A DNA stretch of 64,000 nt from CAZMXP01 sp964570285 (GCA_964570285.1 CAZMXP010000006.1:1-64000), one strand, 5' to 3'. Counted from the stretch's first letter, positions 1 through 8,534 are shown. The notes: generated from the letters alone by a model not told the origin. Made by a program: numbers and translations.

Positions 1-51
1 CGGCTTGTCCTCGCTCGCCCTTGGTCCGACGGCGGGGTTTTCAGACAGGCC

Positions 52-930
52 CTAGAGCTTGAGCTCGTAGCAGGCGAACTCGCCGCGCTCCTTGAAGCCG
101 GCCGACCGGTGCGCGTCCACCCGCGACTTGTCGCCGCCGGGCACGAGGAACTCGAGGTGGGCGCACGCCGCGTTCGCGAAGGCGATCCGCGCCGCCTCGG
201 CGAAGAGCGCGTTGCCGAGCCCCTGCTGCAGGAGGTCGCCGTCGCCCTCGAGGAACTCGATGCGGGCGGGATCGCCGTAGCGCATCTCCACCTCGACGAC
301 GCCGACGGCATCCTTCCCGCGGAAGGCGAGCACGACCGCGTAGTCGTCGGACTTCAGCAGCGAGCGCGTCTGCCGCGCCGTGCGCGGGACGTTCCGGCGC
401 AGGTAGGCGTGCGCCTCGTCCGCGTCCTCGTACTCCATGCGCCGCAGCGTGAGCCCGTCGACCTCGAAGGTCGGCAGGATCTCGGGCTTGGCCATCCGCA
501 GGCAGAGGTGCTTCTCGACGTTCTTGAAGCCGGCCCCTTCGAGCAGGCGGCGGCCGGCGGCGTTGCGCGCCGCGACGCATGCCCGCACCGTCTTCTGCCG
601 GGCGGTGCGCGTCTGGTCGAGCAGATCGTAGAGGAGGCGTTTCCCGTGTCCCTTGCCGCGATGGTCGGGGTGGACGACGGGCCCGAGGAGTTGCGCCCTG
701 ACCATGTCCGGCGAGTAGTCGACGATGCCGTAGCCGACGACGGTGGAACCCTCCGCCGCGACCCGTGGATGGCACTCGTTGCCCTTCCCGCGGGCGCCCG
801 CATCGGCGAGGACCTCCACCTCGATGCACGGGGGGAAGGGGTCGATGCCGTCGTCCTCCCGCGACCGGGCGAGGGCGACGATCGCGGCGGCGGCGCCCGA
901 GTCGGCGCTATTGAAGCGTCGGGTGGTCAT
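52..930 (-). CDS. Tandem GNAT acetyltransferase (two GNAT domains)
   Basis: This 292-residue protein carries two GNAT-fold halves. The first (about 1-150) has a clear acetyl-CoA-binding motif A, HPDHRGKGHGKRLL, after a beta-strand, as expected for an active N-acetyltransferase. The second (about 155-292) keeps the overall pattern (GLGNALFAEAARIAF, then AHRSAGFKERG) but its acetyl-CoA loop is weaker, so it may be structural. The substrate cannot be told from sequence. The gene diverges from the acyl-CoA operon starting at 978; the 47-bp gap must hold both promoters. The ATG start gives a complete first beta-strand. Confidence 0.85.
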   Translation of the reverse strand: MTTRRFNSADSGAAAAIVALARSREDDGIDPFPPCIEVEVLADAGARGKGNECHPRVAAEGSTVVGYGIVDYSPDMVRAQLLGPVVHPDHRGKGHGKRLLYDLLDQTRTARQKTVRACVAARNAAGRRLLEGAGFKNVEKHLCLRMAKPEILPTFEVDGLTLRRMEYEDADEAHAYLRRNVPRTARQTRSLLKSDDYAVVLAFRGKDAVGVVEVEMRYGDPARIEFLEGDGDLLQQGLGNALFAEAARIAFANAACAHLEFLVPGGDKSRVDAHRSAGFKERGEFACYELKL

Positions 931-977
931 CTTTCCCCGGAATTCTGCGGGCCGATCGTGTACAAATCGACCTTTCC

Positions 978-1769
978 ATGGGCCTTCCCTTCGATCTCAC
1001 CATCCGGGACCGAATCGGCGTCATAACATTCAGTCGGCCAAAGACCCTGCATTCCTTGACCTTCGAGGTCTACGCCGAACTCCTCCGCTTCTTCGAGGGC
1101 GCCCGGCGGGACGACCGGTTCGCGGTCGTCGTCGTGACCGGCTCCGGCCGGGGGTTCTGCTCGGGGGGCGACGTCCACGAGATCATCGGGGAGCTCCTCG
1201 GCCGCGACATGAAGGGGCTTCTCGAGTTCACGCGCATGACGGGCGACCTCGTGAAGGCGATCCGGTTCCTTGACAAGCCGGTGCTCGCGGCGGTCAACGG
1301 CCTCGCCGCCGGCGCCGGCGCCGTCCTCGCGCTCGCGTGCGACCTGCGCGTGCTGGCGCGCTCCGCCTCGTTCCGCTTCCTCTTCACGCACGTCGGCCTC
1401 ACGGGCGCCGACATGGGCGCGGGCATCCTCCTCCCCCGCGTCGTCGGCCACTCGAAGGCGTCGGAGATGCTGCTGCTCGGCGACAAGGTCGAGGCGGGGG
1501 AGGCCGAGCGCTTCGGGCTCGCCAACCGCGTCGTCGCCGACGAGGATCTCATGTCCGCGACGCTGGAGTGGGCGGGGCGGCTCGCCGCCGGGCCGACGCT
1601 CGCGCTCGGCATGACCAAGCGCATGCTGCAGAACGAATGGAACATGGACCTCGTGGCGGCCATCGAGGCCGAGGCGCAGGCGCAGGCACTGCTGCTCCAG
1701 GGCAAGGACCACCGCGCGTTCTACGAGGCGTTCCGGGAGAAGCGCCCGCCGCGCTTCACGGGCGAATGA
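978..1769 (+). CDS. Enoyl-CoA hydratase/isomerase (crotonase family)
   Basis: A 263-residue crotonase-fold protein, the usual family length. The oxyanion-hole segment is visible as GRGFCSGGD (about residues 54-62) and the second as NGLAAGAGAVLALACD. The position that normally carries a catalytic Glu in classical hydratases is occupied by the AGAVLALACD segment, so isomerase or diene chemistry is possible. The C-terminal PPRFTG tail is typical of the family. It is the first gene of an operon: its TGA overlaps the ATG of the acyl-CoA dehydrogenase (ATGA). A TACAAA hexamer at 961-966 lies 11 nt before the start and may be the -10. Context suggests beta-oxidation-like breakdown of a CoA-activated acid; substrate unknown. 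Confidence 0.88.
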   Translation: MGLPFDLTIRDRIGVITFSRPKTLHSLTFEVYAELLRFFEGARRDDRFAVVVVTGSGRGFCSGGDVHEIIGELLGRDMKGLLEFTRMTGDLVKAIRFLDKPVLAAVNGLAAGAGAVLALACDLRVLARSASFRFLFTHVGLTGADMGAGILLPRVVGHSKASEMLLLGDKVEAGEAERFGLANRVVADEDLMSATLEWAGRLAAGPTLALGMTKRMLQNEWNMDLVAAIEAEAQAQALLLQGKDHRAFYEAFREKRPPRFTGE

Positions 1770-2875
1770 AGGGGGCGCGGGGGATCGTCCGGGCCGCCGT
1801 CGAGCGGCACGTGCGCCCGCACGCGCGGGAGGCCGACGCCACGCGGACCTTCCAGCGCGCGCCGCTCGAGGCGCTCGCGCGGGAGGGGTTCGTCGGCGCG
1901 CCGATCCCCGTCGCCTACGGGGGCGGCGGGCTGTCGAACGTGAAGAGCCTCGTCATCTACGAGGAGACCGGGCGGGTCTGCTCGTCGACGCGCGGGTTCC
2001 TCGCGGTGCAGGTCGGGCTCGTCGCGCAGTGCATCCTCGACTGGGGCAGCGAGGAGCAGAAGCGGCGCTGGCTCCCCCGCCTCTGCTCGATGGAGTCCAT
2101 CGGCTGCTACGCGCTGACGGAACCGGGCGCGGGCTCCGATGTCGCGGGCATCGCGACCACCGCGCGGGACGGGCGCCTCACCGGCGAGAAGTGGTGGATC
2201 ACGAACGGCTCGATCGCGGACGTGGCCATCGTCTTCGCCCGCACCGGGGCGGACCGGCACGGCGGCCTCACCGCGTTCCTCGTGACCGAACTGCAGGCCG
2301 AGCGGATGACCGACCCGGAACTGGGCCATCGCGGGAGCGACCACGCGCGCCTCCGGTTCGACGGGACGCCGGGGGAGGTGCTCGGGGGCGAGGGCAACGG
2401 CTTCGCCGTCGCGATGAGCGCCCTCGACCACGGCCGGCTCGGCGTCGCGGCGGGCGCCGTCGGCATCCTGATGGCATGCGTCGAGGAGTCGATCCGGTTC
2501 GCGCGCGAACGCCGCCAGTTCGGCCGCCGCATCGGGGACTTCCAGCTCATCCAGGCCGACCTCGCCGACATGGCGACCGACCTCGAGGCGGCGCGCGGGC
2601 TCACGCGGCGCGCCGCGGGCCTGCAGGATCGCCGGCGCGCGGGGGCGCGGCGCGCGACCTCGATGGCGAAGCTCTTCGCGACCGAGGCGGCGGCGCGCGC
2701 CGCGGGCAAGGCGGTCCTGCTGCTCGGCGCCCGCGGCTACCACAACGCCTCGCCGGTCGAGCGCCACTACCGCGACGTCAAGGGGCTCGAGATCTACGAG
2801 GGCACCTCGCACATCCAGCGCCTGATCATCGGGCGCGATCTCGTGGGGCCGCCCGGGGAGAGGGGCGCGCCGTGA
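1766..2875 (+). CDS. Acyl-CoA dehydrogenase
   Basis: A 369-residue flavoprotein of the acyl-CoA dehydrogenase family, oxidising an acyl-CoA at C2-C3 with FAD. The N-terminal helical domain is followed by the FAD/substrate signature LTEPGAGSDVAG (about residue 116), a beta domain with KWWITNG, and a C-terminal helical domain with ARERRQFGRRIGDFQ. The EIYEGTSHIQRLIIG segment near the C terminus carries the Glu expected as catalytic base in many members. The start overlaps the previous stop (ATGA) and the stop overlaps the next GTG start (GTGA), so the operon is probably translationally coupled. The first codons include a G5-CGC-G5 motif (1771-1783) that recurs in this window. Confidence 0.93.
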   Translation: MKGARGIVRAAVERHVRPHAREADATRTFQRAPLEALAREGFVGAPIPVAYGGGGLSNVKSLVIYEETGRVCSSTRGFLAVQVGLVAQCILDWGSEEQKRRWLPRLCSMESIGCYALTEPGAGSDVAGIATTARDGRLTGEKWWITNGSIADVAIVFARTGADRHGGLTAFLVTELQAERMTDPELGHRGSDHARLRFDGTPGEVLGGEGNGFAVAMSALDHGRLGVAAGAVGILMACVEESIRFARERRQFGRRIGDFQLIQADLADMATDLEAARGLTRRAAGLQDRRRAGARRATSMAKLFATEAAARAAGKAVLLLGARGYHNASPVERHYRDVKGLEIYEGTSHIQRLIIGRDLVGPPGERGAP

Positions 2876-3198
2876 GCAACCCCTACGCCGCGCACGCCTT
2901 CGTCTGCCTCGGCGGGAAGAGCTGCCCCGCGCAGGGGAGCGAGGACGTCTGGCGCGCGCTGCGCGAGGCGGTGGAGGCCCGCGGCCTGAAGGAGAGGGTC
3001 CGCGTGAACAAGGCGGGCTGCATGAGCCAGTGCGGCCACGGCCCGATGATCTGCGTCTATCCGGAAAACCTCTGGTACGCCGGCGTCGGCACCGGGGATG
3101 TCGAGGCGATCGCGGCCCATCTCGCGGGCGGCCCGGTCGTCGAGGGGAAGGTCTACCGGCCCGCCAAGCCCGGCGCGAACAAGATCGGCACGGCATGA
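2872..3198 (+). CDS. Thioredoxin-like [2Fe-2S] ferredoxin
   Basis: A 108-residue protein with the four-cysteine pattern of the thioredoxin-fold [2Fe-2S] ferredoxins (the NuoE/Shethna type): VCLGGKSC near the N terminus and GCMSQCGHGPM about 45 residues later, followed by a conserved hydrophobic strand (ICVYPENLWY). It is expected to carry single electrons. It sits between the acyl-CoA dehydrogenase and the CoA ligase with start/stop overlap at both ends (GTGA at 2872, ATGA at 3195), so its redox partner is probably in this operon, for example the dehydrogenase or an oxygenase/reductase elsewhere. The GTG start is fixed by the overlap. Confidence 0.85.
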   Translation: MSNPYAAHAFVCLGGKSCPAQGSEDVWRALREAVEARGLKERVRVNKAGCMSQCGHGPMICVYPENLWYAGVGTGDVEAIAAHLAGGPVVEGKVYRPAKPGANKIGTA

Positions 3199-4526
3199 AA
3201 GACACGCCCTACTGGAATCCGAAGACCGAGACGATGCGGCGCGAGGACCTCGACCGCCTGCGCGTGCAGAAGCTCAAGCGGCTCGCGACGTTCGCGATGG
3301 AGAAGAGCCCCTTCCACCGCCGGAAGTTCGAGGCGGCGGGCTTTCTGCCCGGGCAGATCAAGACCCTCGACGACATCCGCCGCATCCCGGTGATGACGCG
3401 GTCGGAGTGGATGGACTGCCAGGCGAAGAAGCCGCTCTTCGGCGACCTCGTCACAGCCCCGCGGGAGCAGGCGATCCGCTACCACCTGACCTCGGGCACG
3501 AGCGGCCGGCAGCCGCTGCGCGTGCTCGACGGCATGAAGGACTGGGAGTGGATCACCGAGATGTGGTGCTACGGCTTCTGGGGATTCGGCGTGCGCCCCA
3601 AGGACACGGTCTTCTTCGCGTTCAGCTACGGCTCCTTCATCGGCTTCTGGGGCGCCCACTACTGCTGCGAGAAGATCGGCGCGCTGGTGATCCCCTCCGG
3701 GAACATGACGACGGAGAACCGCGTCCGGCAGATCGTCGAGATGGGGGCGACCACCGTCTGCGCGACGCCGACCTACGCGCTGCGCATGGCGCAGGTGGCG
3801 AGGGAGATGGGCCTCGACCTGCCCGGCAGCGCGGTGGACAAGCTCATCGTCAGCGGCGAGCCCGCGGGCAGCATCCCCGCGGTCAAGCGCATGCTGGAGG
3901 AGCAGTGGGGGGCGAAGTGCGGCGACACCGCGGGCATGACGGAGATCGGCACGATCATGATCTTCGAGTGCGCGAGCCAGCCGGGCGGGACGCACATCAT
4001 CGAGGACCACTTCATCGAGGAGGTCGTCGATCCCGAGACGCTCGCGCCCAAGGGCTACGGCGAGCAGGGCGAGCGCATCGTCACGAGCTTCGGCCGGGGC
4101 TTCATCCCGCTGATCCGCTACCGCACCGGCGACCTCGTCAAGAAGGTGCCGCACACCACCTGCTCCTGCGGGCGCACCGGCGATCTCTACGAGGGGGGCA
4201 TCCTCGGCCGCTCCGACGACATGAAGCTGATCCGCGGCACCAACGTCTATCCCCGCGCGGTGGAGTCGATCGTGCGGGAGCGTCCGGAGATCGACGAGTT
4301 CCAGATCGTGCTCTGGCGCAAGGACGACGTGCAGGACGAGATCACCGTCCGGATCGAGCTCCGGCCCGACGCGACGGGGGCCGACGCCACGGTGCGGGAT
4401 CTCGCGGCGGATCTCGCGCGCAACCACGAGGGGCTGCGCTTCAACGTCGAGCTCGCGGCGGCGGGCACGCTGCCGCGCTTCGAGCTCAAGGCCAAGCGGC
4501 TCAAGGACGAAAGGACCCAGCGCTGA
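3195..4526 (+). CDS. Phenylacetate-CoA ligase-like adenylate-forming enzyme
   Basis: A 443-residue member of the PaaK branch of ANL adenylating enzymes, which activate an aryl or other carboxylate with ATP and CoA. Visible signatures: the P-loop-like LTSGTSGRQPLRV (about 96-108), GDTAGMTEIG in the adenylate site, RYRTGDLVKKV, the hinge GRSDDMKLIRGTNVYPRAVE typical of PaaK, and C-terminal Lys residues in ELKAKRLK. A CSCGRTGD segment resembles the Cys cluster of many PaaK proteins. Substrate cannot be assigned; phenylacetate, benzoate derivatives or another aromatic acid are possible. It is gene four of the acyl-CoA operon. Confidence 0.88.
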   Translation: MKDTPYWNPKTETMRREDLDRLRVQKLKRLATFAMEKSPFHRRKFEAAGFLPGQIKTLDDIRRIPVMTRSEWMDCQAKKPLFGDLVTAPREQAIRYHLTSGTSGRQPLRVLDGMKDWEWITEMWCYGFWGFGVRPKDTVFFAFSYGSFIGFWGAHYCCEKIGALVIPSGNMTTENRVRQIVEMGATTVCATPTYALRMAQVAREMGLDLPGSAVDKLIVSGEPAGSIPAVKRMLEEQWGAKCGDTAGMTEIGTIMIFECASQPGGTHIIEDHFIEEVVDPETLAPKGYGEQGERIVTSFGRGFIPLIRYRTGDLVKKVPHTTCSCGRTGDLYEGGILGRSDDMKLIRGTNVYPRAVESIVRERPEIDEFQIVLWRKDDVQDEITVRIELRPDATGADATVRDLAADLARNHEGLRFNVELAAAGTLPRFELKAKRLKDERTQR

Positions 4527-4729
4527 TGGACAAGGACCTGCTCCAGAACACCACCTCCGAGATGGAACGGGAGGTGCTCGCGCTCTACGGCGGGCTCAAG
4601 GAGCTCGCGCAGCGCACCGACATCCCCCCCTGCGTCGCGAGGAACGCGAAGAAGGCGCTCGCCTGCCTCTGGCAGAGCGTCACCGATCTCGGCCTCGAAT
4701 ACGAGCAGCTCGCGGAATTCGGCGTCTGA
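4526..4729 (+). CDS. Small helical protein at end of acyl-CoA operon
   Basis: A 67-residue predicted all-helical, acidic protein whose ATG shares one base with the stop of the CoA ligase (TGATG). I do not recognise a family. It has two cysteines (PPCVARN and LACLWQS) about 15 residues apart and no membrane segment. Tight coupling to the ligase suggests an accessory or subunit role in the same pathway. The coding call rests on the overlap, codon-position GC pattern and the absence of any competing frame. Confidence 0.7.
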   Translation: MDKDLLQNTTSEMEREVLALYGGLKELAQRTDIPPCVARNAKKALACLWQSVTDLGLEYEQLAEFGV

Positions 4730-4764
4730 CGCCCCGGGCGGACGCCGCCTCGCCCCCCGGGGCG

Positions 4765-4770
4765 TAGAAT
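4765..4770 (+). promoter_or_regulatory. Putative -10 (TAGAAT), leaderless geometry
   Basis: TAGAAT ends 7 nt before the ATG at 4778, so transcription would begin at or next to the start codon. No -35 consensus is evident at the usual spacing. Part of a recurring pattern in this window. Confidence 0.5.
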
Positions 4771-4777
4771 CGCGGTC

Positions 4778-5542
4778 ATGCTGATCGACCCCCGGCTGCG
4801 CGAGGCGGTCGAGGCGGTGCCCCACCGCTTCCTCTACGCGACGCTCGCGGGGGACGCCCTGTGCGGCCTCGCGGAGCGGGACGCCGAGTGGGACGTGCGC
4901 GCCTGCCACATCCTGCCCGCCCGCGACCTGCTCGGCCTGCGCGAGCCGCCCGAGCAGGTCGCCTTCACGGGCCACTGTGGCGAGCGCGCCTTCGAGTTCC
5001 TCTCGCTCGAGGTGCGCAAGCTCTTCCTGAACCTGCTCAAGAAGAACGGACAGGTCCTCGAGCAGATCCTCTCGCCGCTCGTGCTCGTCACGACGCCGGA
5101 GCACGAGGAGCTGAAGGCGATCGCGCGGGAGTGCGCCTGCACCCACATGGCCCACCACTACCTGTCCCACGCGCGCCTGCTGGCGCAGGTGCACGCGGCG
5201 CGAGGCGACGGGCTCTCGCGACTGCGCACGGTGCGGGTCCTGCTCACGGGCATCCACCTCATGCGCACCGGCGAGGTGGAAACGCGCTTCCAGCACCTCG
5301 ACGCGACGGACCCGGAGCCGCTCTTCGGGGAACTCGAGGAGGCCGCGCGCAGGAGCCCCCTCCCCGCGGCCCCTCCCGAGCGGTCGCGGAGGCGCCTCGA
5401 CGACCTGCTGGTGCGCCTGCGGCTAGCGACGCCGGAGCGGCCTGCCGCCGGTGAAGAGGTGGATGATCGGCTCGAGGATGAGCGCCCAGAGGACGGCGCA
5501 AAGAACCGCCGCGAGCGCACCGAAGACCGCGATCTTGAATAG
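4778..5542 (+). CDS. RlaP-like nucleotidyltransferase-superfamily protein, altered active site
   Basis: The first 200 residues match the DNA polymerase beta-type nucleotidyltransferase family related to RlaP (as in the segments LLGLREPPEQ and FLSLEVRKLFLNLLKKN, then HHYLSHARLLAQ). The catalytic motif, usually G-S-x3-G-L-A-T-P-x-S-D-x-D, reads AGDALCGLAERDAEWDVR: the Ser is Asp and the first catalytic Asp is Glu. Activity is therefore uncertain. The last 40 or so residues are unusually charged (many Glu, Arg, Asp) and lie opposite a small minus-strand membrane ORF at 5423-5545, so the true C terminus may be non-homologous run-on. A TAGAAT -10 lies 7 nt upstream. Confidence 0.72.
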   Translation: MLIDPRLREAVEAVPHRFLYATLAGDALCGLAERDAEWDVRACHILPARDLLGLREPPEQVAFTGHCGERAFEFLSLEVRKLFLNLLKKNGQVLEQILSPLVLVTTPEHEELKAIARECACTHMAHHYLSHARLLAQVHAARGDGLSRLRTVRVLLTGIHLMRTGEVETRFQHLDATDPEPLFGELEEAARRSPLPAAPPERSRRRLDDLLVRLRLATPERPAAGEEVDDRLEDERPEDGAKNRRERTEDRDLE

Positions 5543-5545
5543 CAT
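5423..5545 (-). CDS. Possible 40-residue single-pass membrane protein
   Basis: The minus strand encodes a 40-residue peptide beginning MLFKIAVFGALAAV, with one strongly hydrophobic helix (about residues 3-24), then HLFTGGRPLRRR and stop. The positive C-terminal end suggests that the C terminus faces the cytoplasm. It overlaps the last 120 bp of the convergent nucleotidyltransferase-like gene. I do not recognise it. The ordered hydrophobic helix plus basic tail makes it more likely than the charged tail encoded on the opposite strand, but both could be translated. Confidence 0.45.
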   Translation of the reverse strand: MLFKIAVFGALAAVLCAVLWALILEPIIHLFTGGRPLRRR

Positions 5546-5654
5546 GATGTCCTGGGAGGCCCCAGCATACCCCGGGCTCCCCCCCGATCGCCACACTCTC
5601 CCGCTCCCGGGCCGGGAATTCGCGGGAAGCCGCCCCCGCGGCGGGCTCTTCGGG

Positions 5655-6350
5655 CTACCTCGGCTGGCCCGCGTCCCCGGCCGCCTGCTCGAGTTGCTGG
5701 CGCAGCTTCACGATCGTGCCGTGCGGCACGTAGCCGCGCACCGCGGCACAGGCGTAGACGAGCACGTTGCGGCCGAGCACCGTCCCGGGATTGAGCACGG
5801 AGTTGCAACCGGTCTGGGCGCCGTCGCCGAGGATCGCCCCGAACTTCGTGAGCCCGGTGTCCACGACCTCGTCGCCGTGGCGGAGGCGGATGTTCTTGTC
5901 CGCGGCGATCTTGAAGTTGGAGAGCTTCGTGCCGGCGCCGAGATTGGCGCGGTTGCCCAGCACGCTGTCCCCGCAGTAGTTGTAGTGCGGCGCCGCGGCC
6001 CCGTTGAGCAGGATCGCGTTCTTGAGCTCGGTCGAGTTCCCGATGATGCAGCCGTCGCCGACGAGCACGTCCCCGCGCAGGTAGGCGCCGGTCCGGATCT
6101 GGCAGTGCTGGCCGATGATCGCGGGGCCACGGATGTAGGCGCCCGCCTCGACGACGGTGCCGCTGCCGATCGAGACGTCCCCGAAGAGGTGCGCCCCCTT
6201 CTCGACCTTGCCGAGGATGTCGGGGCGCACGCGCTGCCGCACGTAGCCCTCGATCTTCGTCAGCACGTCCCAGACATGGGGGCAATCGAGGAAGATCGCC
6301 CGGTGTCCGAAACCGCCCAGGTCAAAGAACGCCTCGGGGGAGAAACTCAT
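5655..6350 (-). CDS. Left-handed beta-helix (hexapeptide-repeat) transferase-like protein
   Basis: A 231-residue protein dominated by hexapeptide repeats (GTVVEAGAYIRGPAIIG, AYLRGDVLVGDGCIIG, SVLGNRANLGAGTKL, GNVLVY-like turns), forming a left-handed beta-helix from about residue 55 to 215. This resembles the C-terminal module of sugar-1-phosphate nucleotidyl/acyltransferases (GlmU type) without the N-terminal uridylyltransferase. The ATG overlaps the stop of the upstream phosphohexomutase gene (ATGA), so the two probably act in one sugar-phosphate pathway. The exact reaction (acyl or acetyl transfer, or sugar nucleotide binding) is not determined. Confidence 0.8.
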   Translation of the reverse strand: MSFSPEAFFDLGGFGHRAIFLDCPHVWDVLTKIEGYVRQRVRPDILGKVEKGAHLFGDVSIGSGTVVEAGAYIRGPAIIGQHCQIRTGAYLRGDVLVGDGCIIGNSTELKNAILLNGAAAPHYNYCGDSVLGNRANLGAGTKLSNFKIAADKNIRLRHGDEVVDTGLTKFGAILGDGAQTGCNSVLNPGTVLGRNVLVYACAAVRGYVPHGTIVKLRQQLEQAAGDAGQPR

Positions 6351-8140
6351 CGCCACGCCTCCATCATCCTCGCGCCCCACGGGGTCCGCTCGTAGCCGCC
6401 CGCGACCGCGCGGATCACCTTCTCCTTGTTCGCCATCTCGTCGAGGAGCCTCTCGCGGTGCACGCCCTCGGGGATCGGCAGGCTCGCCGCGGGCAACGGC
6501 CCCGCCGCGAGCGCCTCCAGCACCGCCCGCTCGGCGCGCGCCATCGGGTGGCTGGCGTCCTTCATCGCGCGCACGAGATAGAGGAGCGCCTCCTCGCCGA
6601 TGCGCGTCAGCGCCTCCGCGTCCTCCCTCGGCCCGCGCACGTTCACGCCCGTCTTCTCCTCGGTGCCGGAGTTGCGCACGAAGATGCCGTCGCGCTGCGC
6701 CCCGTCCTTCTCGACGACCGCGAGGTAGAGCATGTCCGGCTCCGCCGGATGCGGCTCGGCCACGACGTTCCCGAGCGTGCAGGCGCGGCGGGCCACGTCG
6801 GCGACACCGCGGAAGACCTCGCTCCCCTCGTGCAGCAGCTCCTTCCGCGTGTAGTAGACGTAGAAGGTCTTCTTGAAGCCGGGCTCGAAGGGGCGGAACG
6901 CCTCGCGGGGCGAGAGGCCCCGCGTGGCGACGAACGTGTTCAGGGCGCTCTTGAGCCCGTTGCCGAGAAAGACGTGCCGCTCCTCGCCCGCGCGCGTGCG
7001 CAGGAAGCCGCGGCTGATGTTGTGGCCGGTCTCCTCGCTGCCGATGCCGTAGCACTCCGCGCGCTCGGCCGCCTCGCGCAGCACCCACTTGTCGCCGACG
7101 GCCGTGAGCACCGGCGTGTAGCCGAGTTTCCGGGCGGCGCGGGCCGCGTTGAGATCGCTCTCCACCGTGTTGACATAGAGGGTTCCGGGGGCCGGGGGGC
7201 CGAGGAAGCGCGCCTGGTGGTAGGCGGTCTCGTCGCCGGAGAGCACGAGCACGCGGTCGGTGCCCGGGTCGTAGTCGAGCCGGTAGAAGCGGTCGCCGTC
7301 GGCGTCGAAGACGGCCGCCTTGCCCTGGCGGCGGAAGACCTCCTGCACCGCGCGGTGCTCCTCGAAGCGCCGGCTCGCGCGTTCGATCTCGTGCACCCCT
7401 TCGAGGTCGGCGACGCCGCTCTTGCGGTTCACCTCCCCGCTCCGGGCGTCGCCGTTGACCTCGACGACCTCGCCGCCGTGCAGCGCGCGGAAGACCTCCG
7501 CGGCCACGCCCGACATCGCGCCGTTGGCGGCGTCGACGACGAGGGGGAACTCCCCGAGCGTCTCCCCCGCGGCGAGCCAACTGTTGCGCGGGTCGAGGTG
7601 GAAGTCGCGGAAGAGCTTGAGGGCCTCGCCGCCGGCATCGACCCGCGGCCCGCGCTCCGGCAACGGCTTCACGTCCCGAGCGAAGTCGAGCGCGAGCACG
7701 CGGGCCGTCAGTCGCACGTCGTCGTCGGGGAAGAGCTTGAGGGCGTCCGGCCCCTGGAAGATCTTGATTCCGTTCTGGTCGCGGAAGTTGTGGCTCGCGG
7801 TGACCATGAACGCGGCGTCCGTGCCGCGCCACGCCTGGTACAGGGCGACGCCGGGGGTCGGCAGGATGCCGAGCACGACGGCCGTCCGCCCCGCCTTGCG
7901 CACGCCGCGCACGACGGCGCCGGTGAACCACCCCTCGGGATCGCGCGGATCCCAGCCGACCGCGATCTCCCCGTCGCGGTCGCGCGAGAACGCGAACGCG
8001 TACTGCTCGGCGAACTCCTCCGTCAGGAGCCCCTTCTTCCGGAACGCCTCGACGGGCGTGAGCCCCCGGACCGCCGCGTCGGTGGAGCGGACCACCTTGC
8101 GCCGGATGCCGTCGGTGCCCTGCAACCGGTCAGCCGACAT
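6347..8140 (-). CDS. Phosphoglucomutase/phosphomannomutase family protein
   Basis: A 597-residue alpha-D-phosphohexomutase. All four family signatures are visible: the phosphoserine loop VTASHNFRDQNG (about 132), the metal loop FDADGDRFYR (about 283), the sugar-binding loop GSEETGHNIS (about 372) and the phosphate-binding loop VRNSGTEEKTGV (about 495). A C-terminal extension of about 90 residues (ERAVLEALAAG to the end) resembles a small winged-helix and is not part of the core enzyme. Substrate specificity (glucose, mannose or glucosamine phosphate) cannot be read from sequence. The start overlaps the RidA gene by 11 bp; the end overlaps the beta-helix gene. Confidence 0.9.
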   Translation of the reverse strand: MSADRLQGTDGIRRKVVRSTDAAVRGLTPVEAFRKKGLLTEEFAEQYAFAFSRDRDGEIAVGWDPRDPEGWFTGAVVRGVRKAGRTAVVLGILPTPGVALYQAWRGTDAAFMVTASHNFRDQNGIKIFQGPDALKLFPDDDVRLTARVLALDFARDVKPLPERGPRVDAGGEALKLFRDFHLDPRNSWLAAGETLGEFPLVVDAANGAMSGVAAEVFRALHGGEVVEVNGDARSGEVNRKSGVADLEGVHEIERASRRFEEHRAVQEVFRRQGKAAVFDADGDRFYRLDYDPGTDRVLVLSGDETAYHQARFLGPPAPGTLYVNTVESDLNAARAARKLGYTPVLTAVGDKWVLREAAERAECYGIGSEETGHNISRGFLRTRAGEERHVFLGNGLKSALNTFVATRGLSPREAFRPFEPGFKKTFYVYYTRKELLHEGSEVFRGVADVARRACTLGNVVAEPHPAEPDMLYLAVVEKDGAQRDGIFVRNSGTEEKTGVNVRGPREDAEALTRIGEEALLYLVRAMKDASHPMARAERAVLEALAAGPLPAASLPIPEGVHRERLLDEMANKEKVIRAVAGGYERTPWGARMMEAWR

Positions 8141-8534
8141 AGGCGACGGCCTCGATCTCGATCTTGGCGCCGGGGTCGAAGAGTTGCGAGACCCCGACCA
8201 GCACCATCGCGGGGAAGTGGCGGCCGATCCGGTCGCGCCAGATGGTCCCGAGCTCGCGCAGGCGGGCGCGATACCCGTCGATGTCGGTCGTGAAGATGCG
8301 CACGTGGGCGAGGTCGCCCGGCTCCCCGCCGGACGCCCTCAGCGCGACGACGAGGTTCTCGAGCGCCTGCGCGAACTGCCGCGTCAGGTCGCCCGCATCG
8401 ACGACCTTCCCGCTCGCGTCGGCGCCGATCTGCCCCGCCAGGTGGATCGCGCGGCCGCTCCCGACGGCGGCGTGGGAAAACCCCACGGGCCGCATCAGCG
8501 AGGCGGGATTCACGAGCCGCACGGCCACGCTCAC
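8130..8534 (-). CDS. RidA/YjgF-family deaminase
   Basis: A 134-residue RidA-fold protein: GRAIHLAGQIGADASG, FAQALENLVVALRASGG, DLAHVRIFTTDIDGY and FPAMVLVGVSQLFDPGAKIEIEA follow the family order. The last part normally contains the Arg that binds the carboxylate (R-x-x-x-E type proteins read TRVEVxxL); here the usual Arg is replaced in VGVSQL, so it may belong to a non-canonical Rid subgroup. Start chosen as GTG at 8534, overlapping the upstream stop (GTGA). Members hydrolyse reactive enamines/imines or act on other small molecules. Confidence 0.85.
   Translation of the reverse strand: MSVAVRLVNPASLMRPVGFSHAAVGSGRAIHLAGQIGADASGKVVDAGDLTRQFAQALENLVVALRASGGEPGDLAHVRIFTTDIDGYRARLRELGTIWRDRIGRHFPAMVLVGVSQLFDPGAKIEIEAVAYVG

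Noticed and set aside
1..51. 3' end of an upstream gene
   Set aside because: Too short to identify; no clear coding signal.
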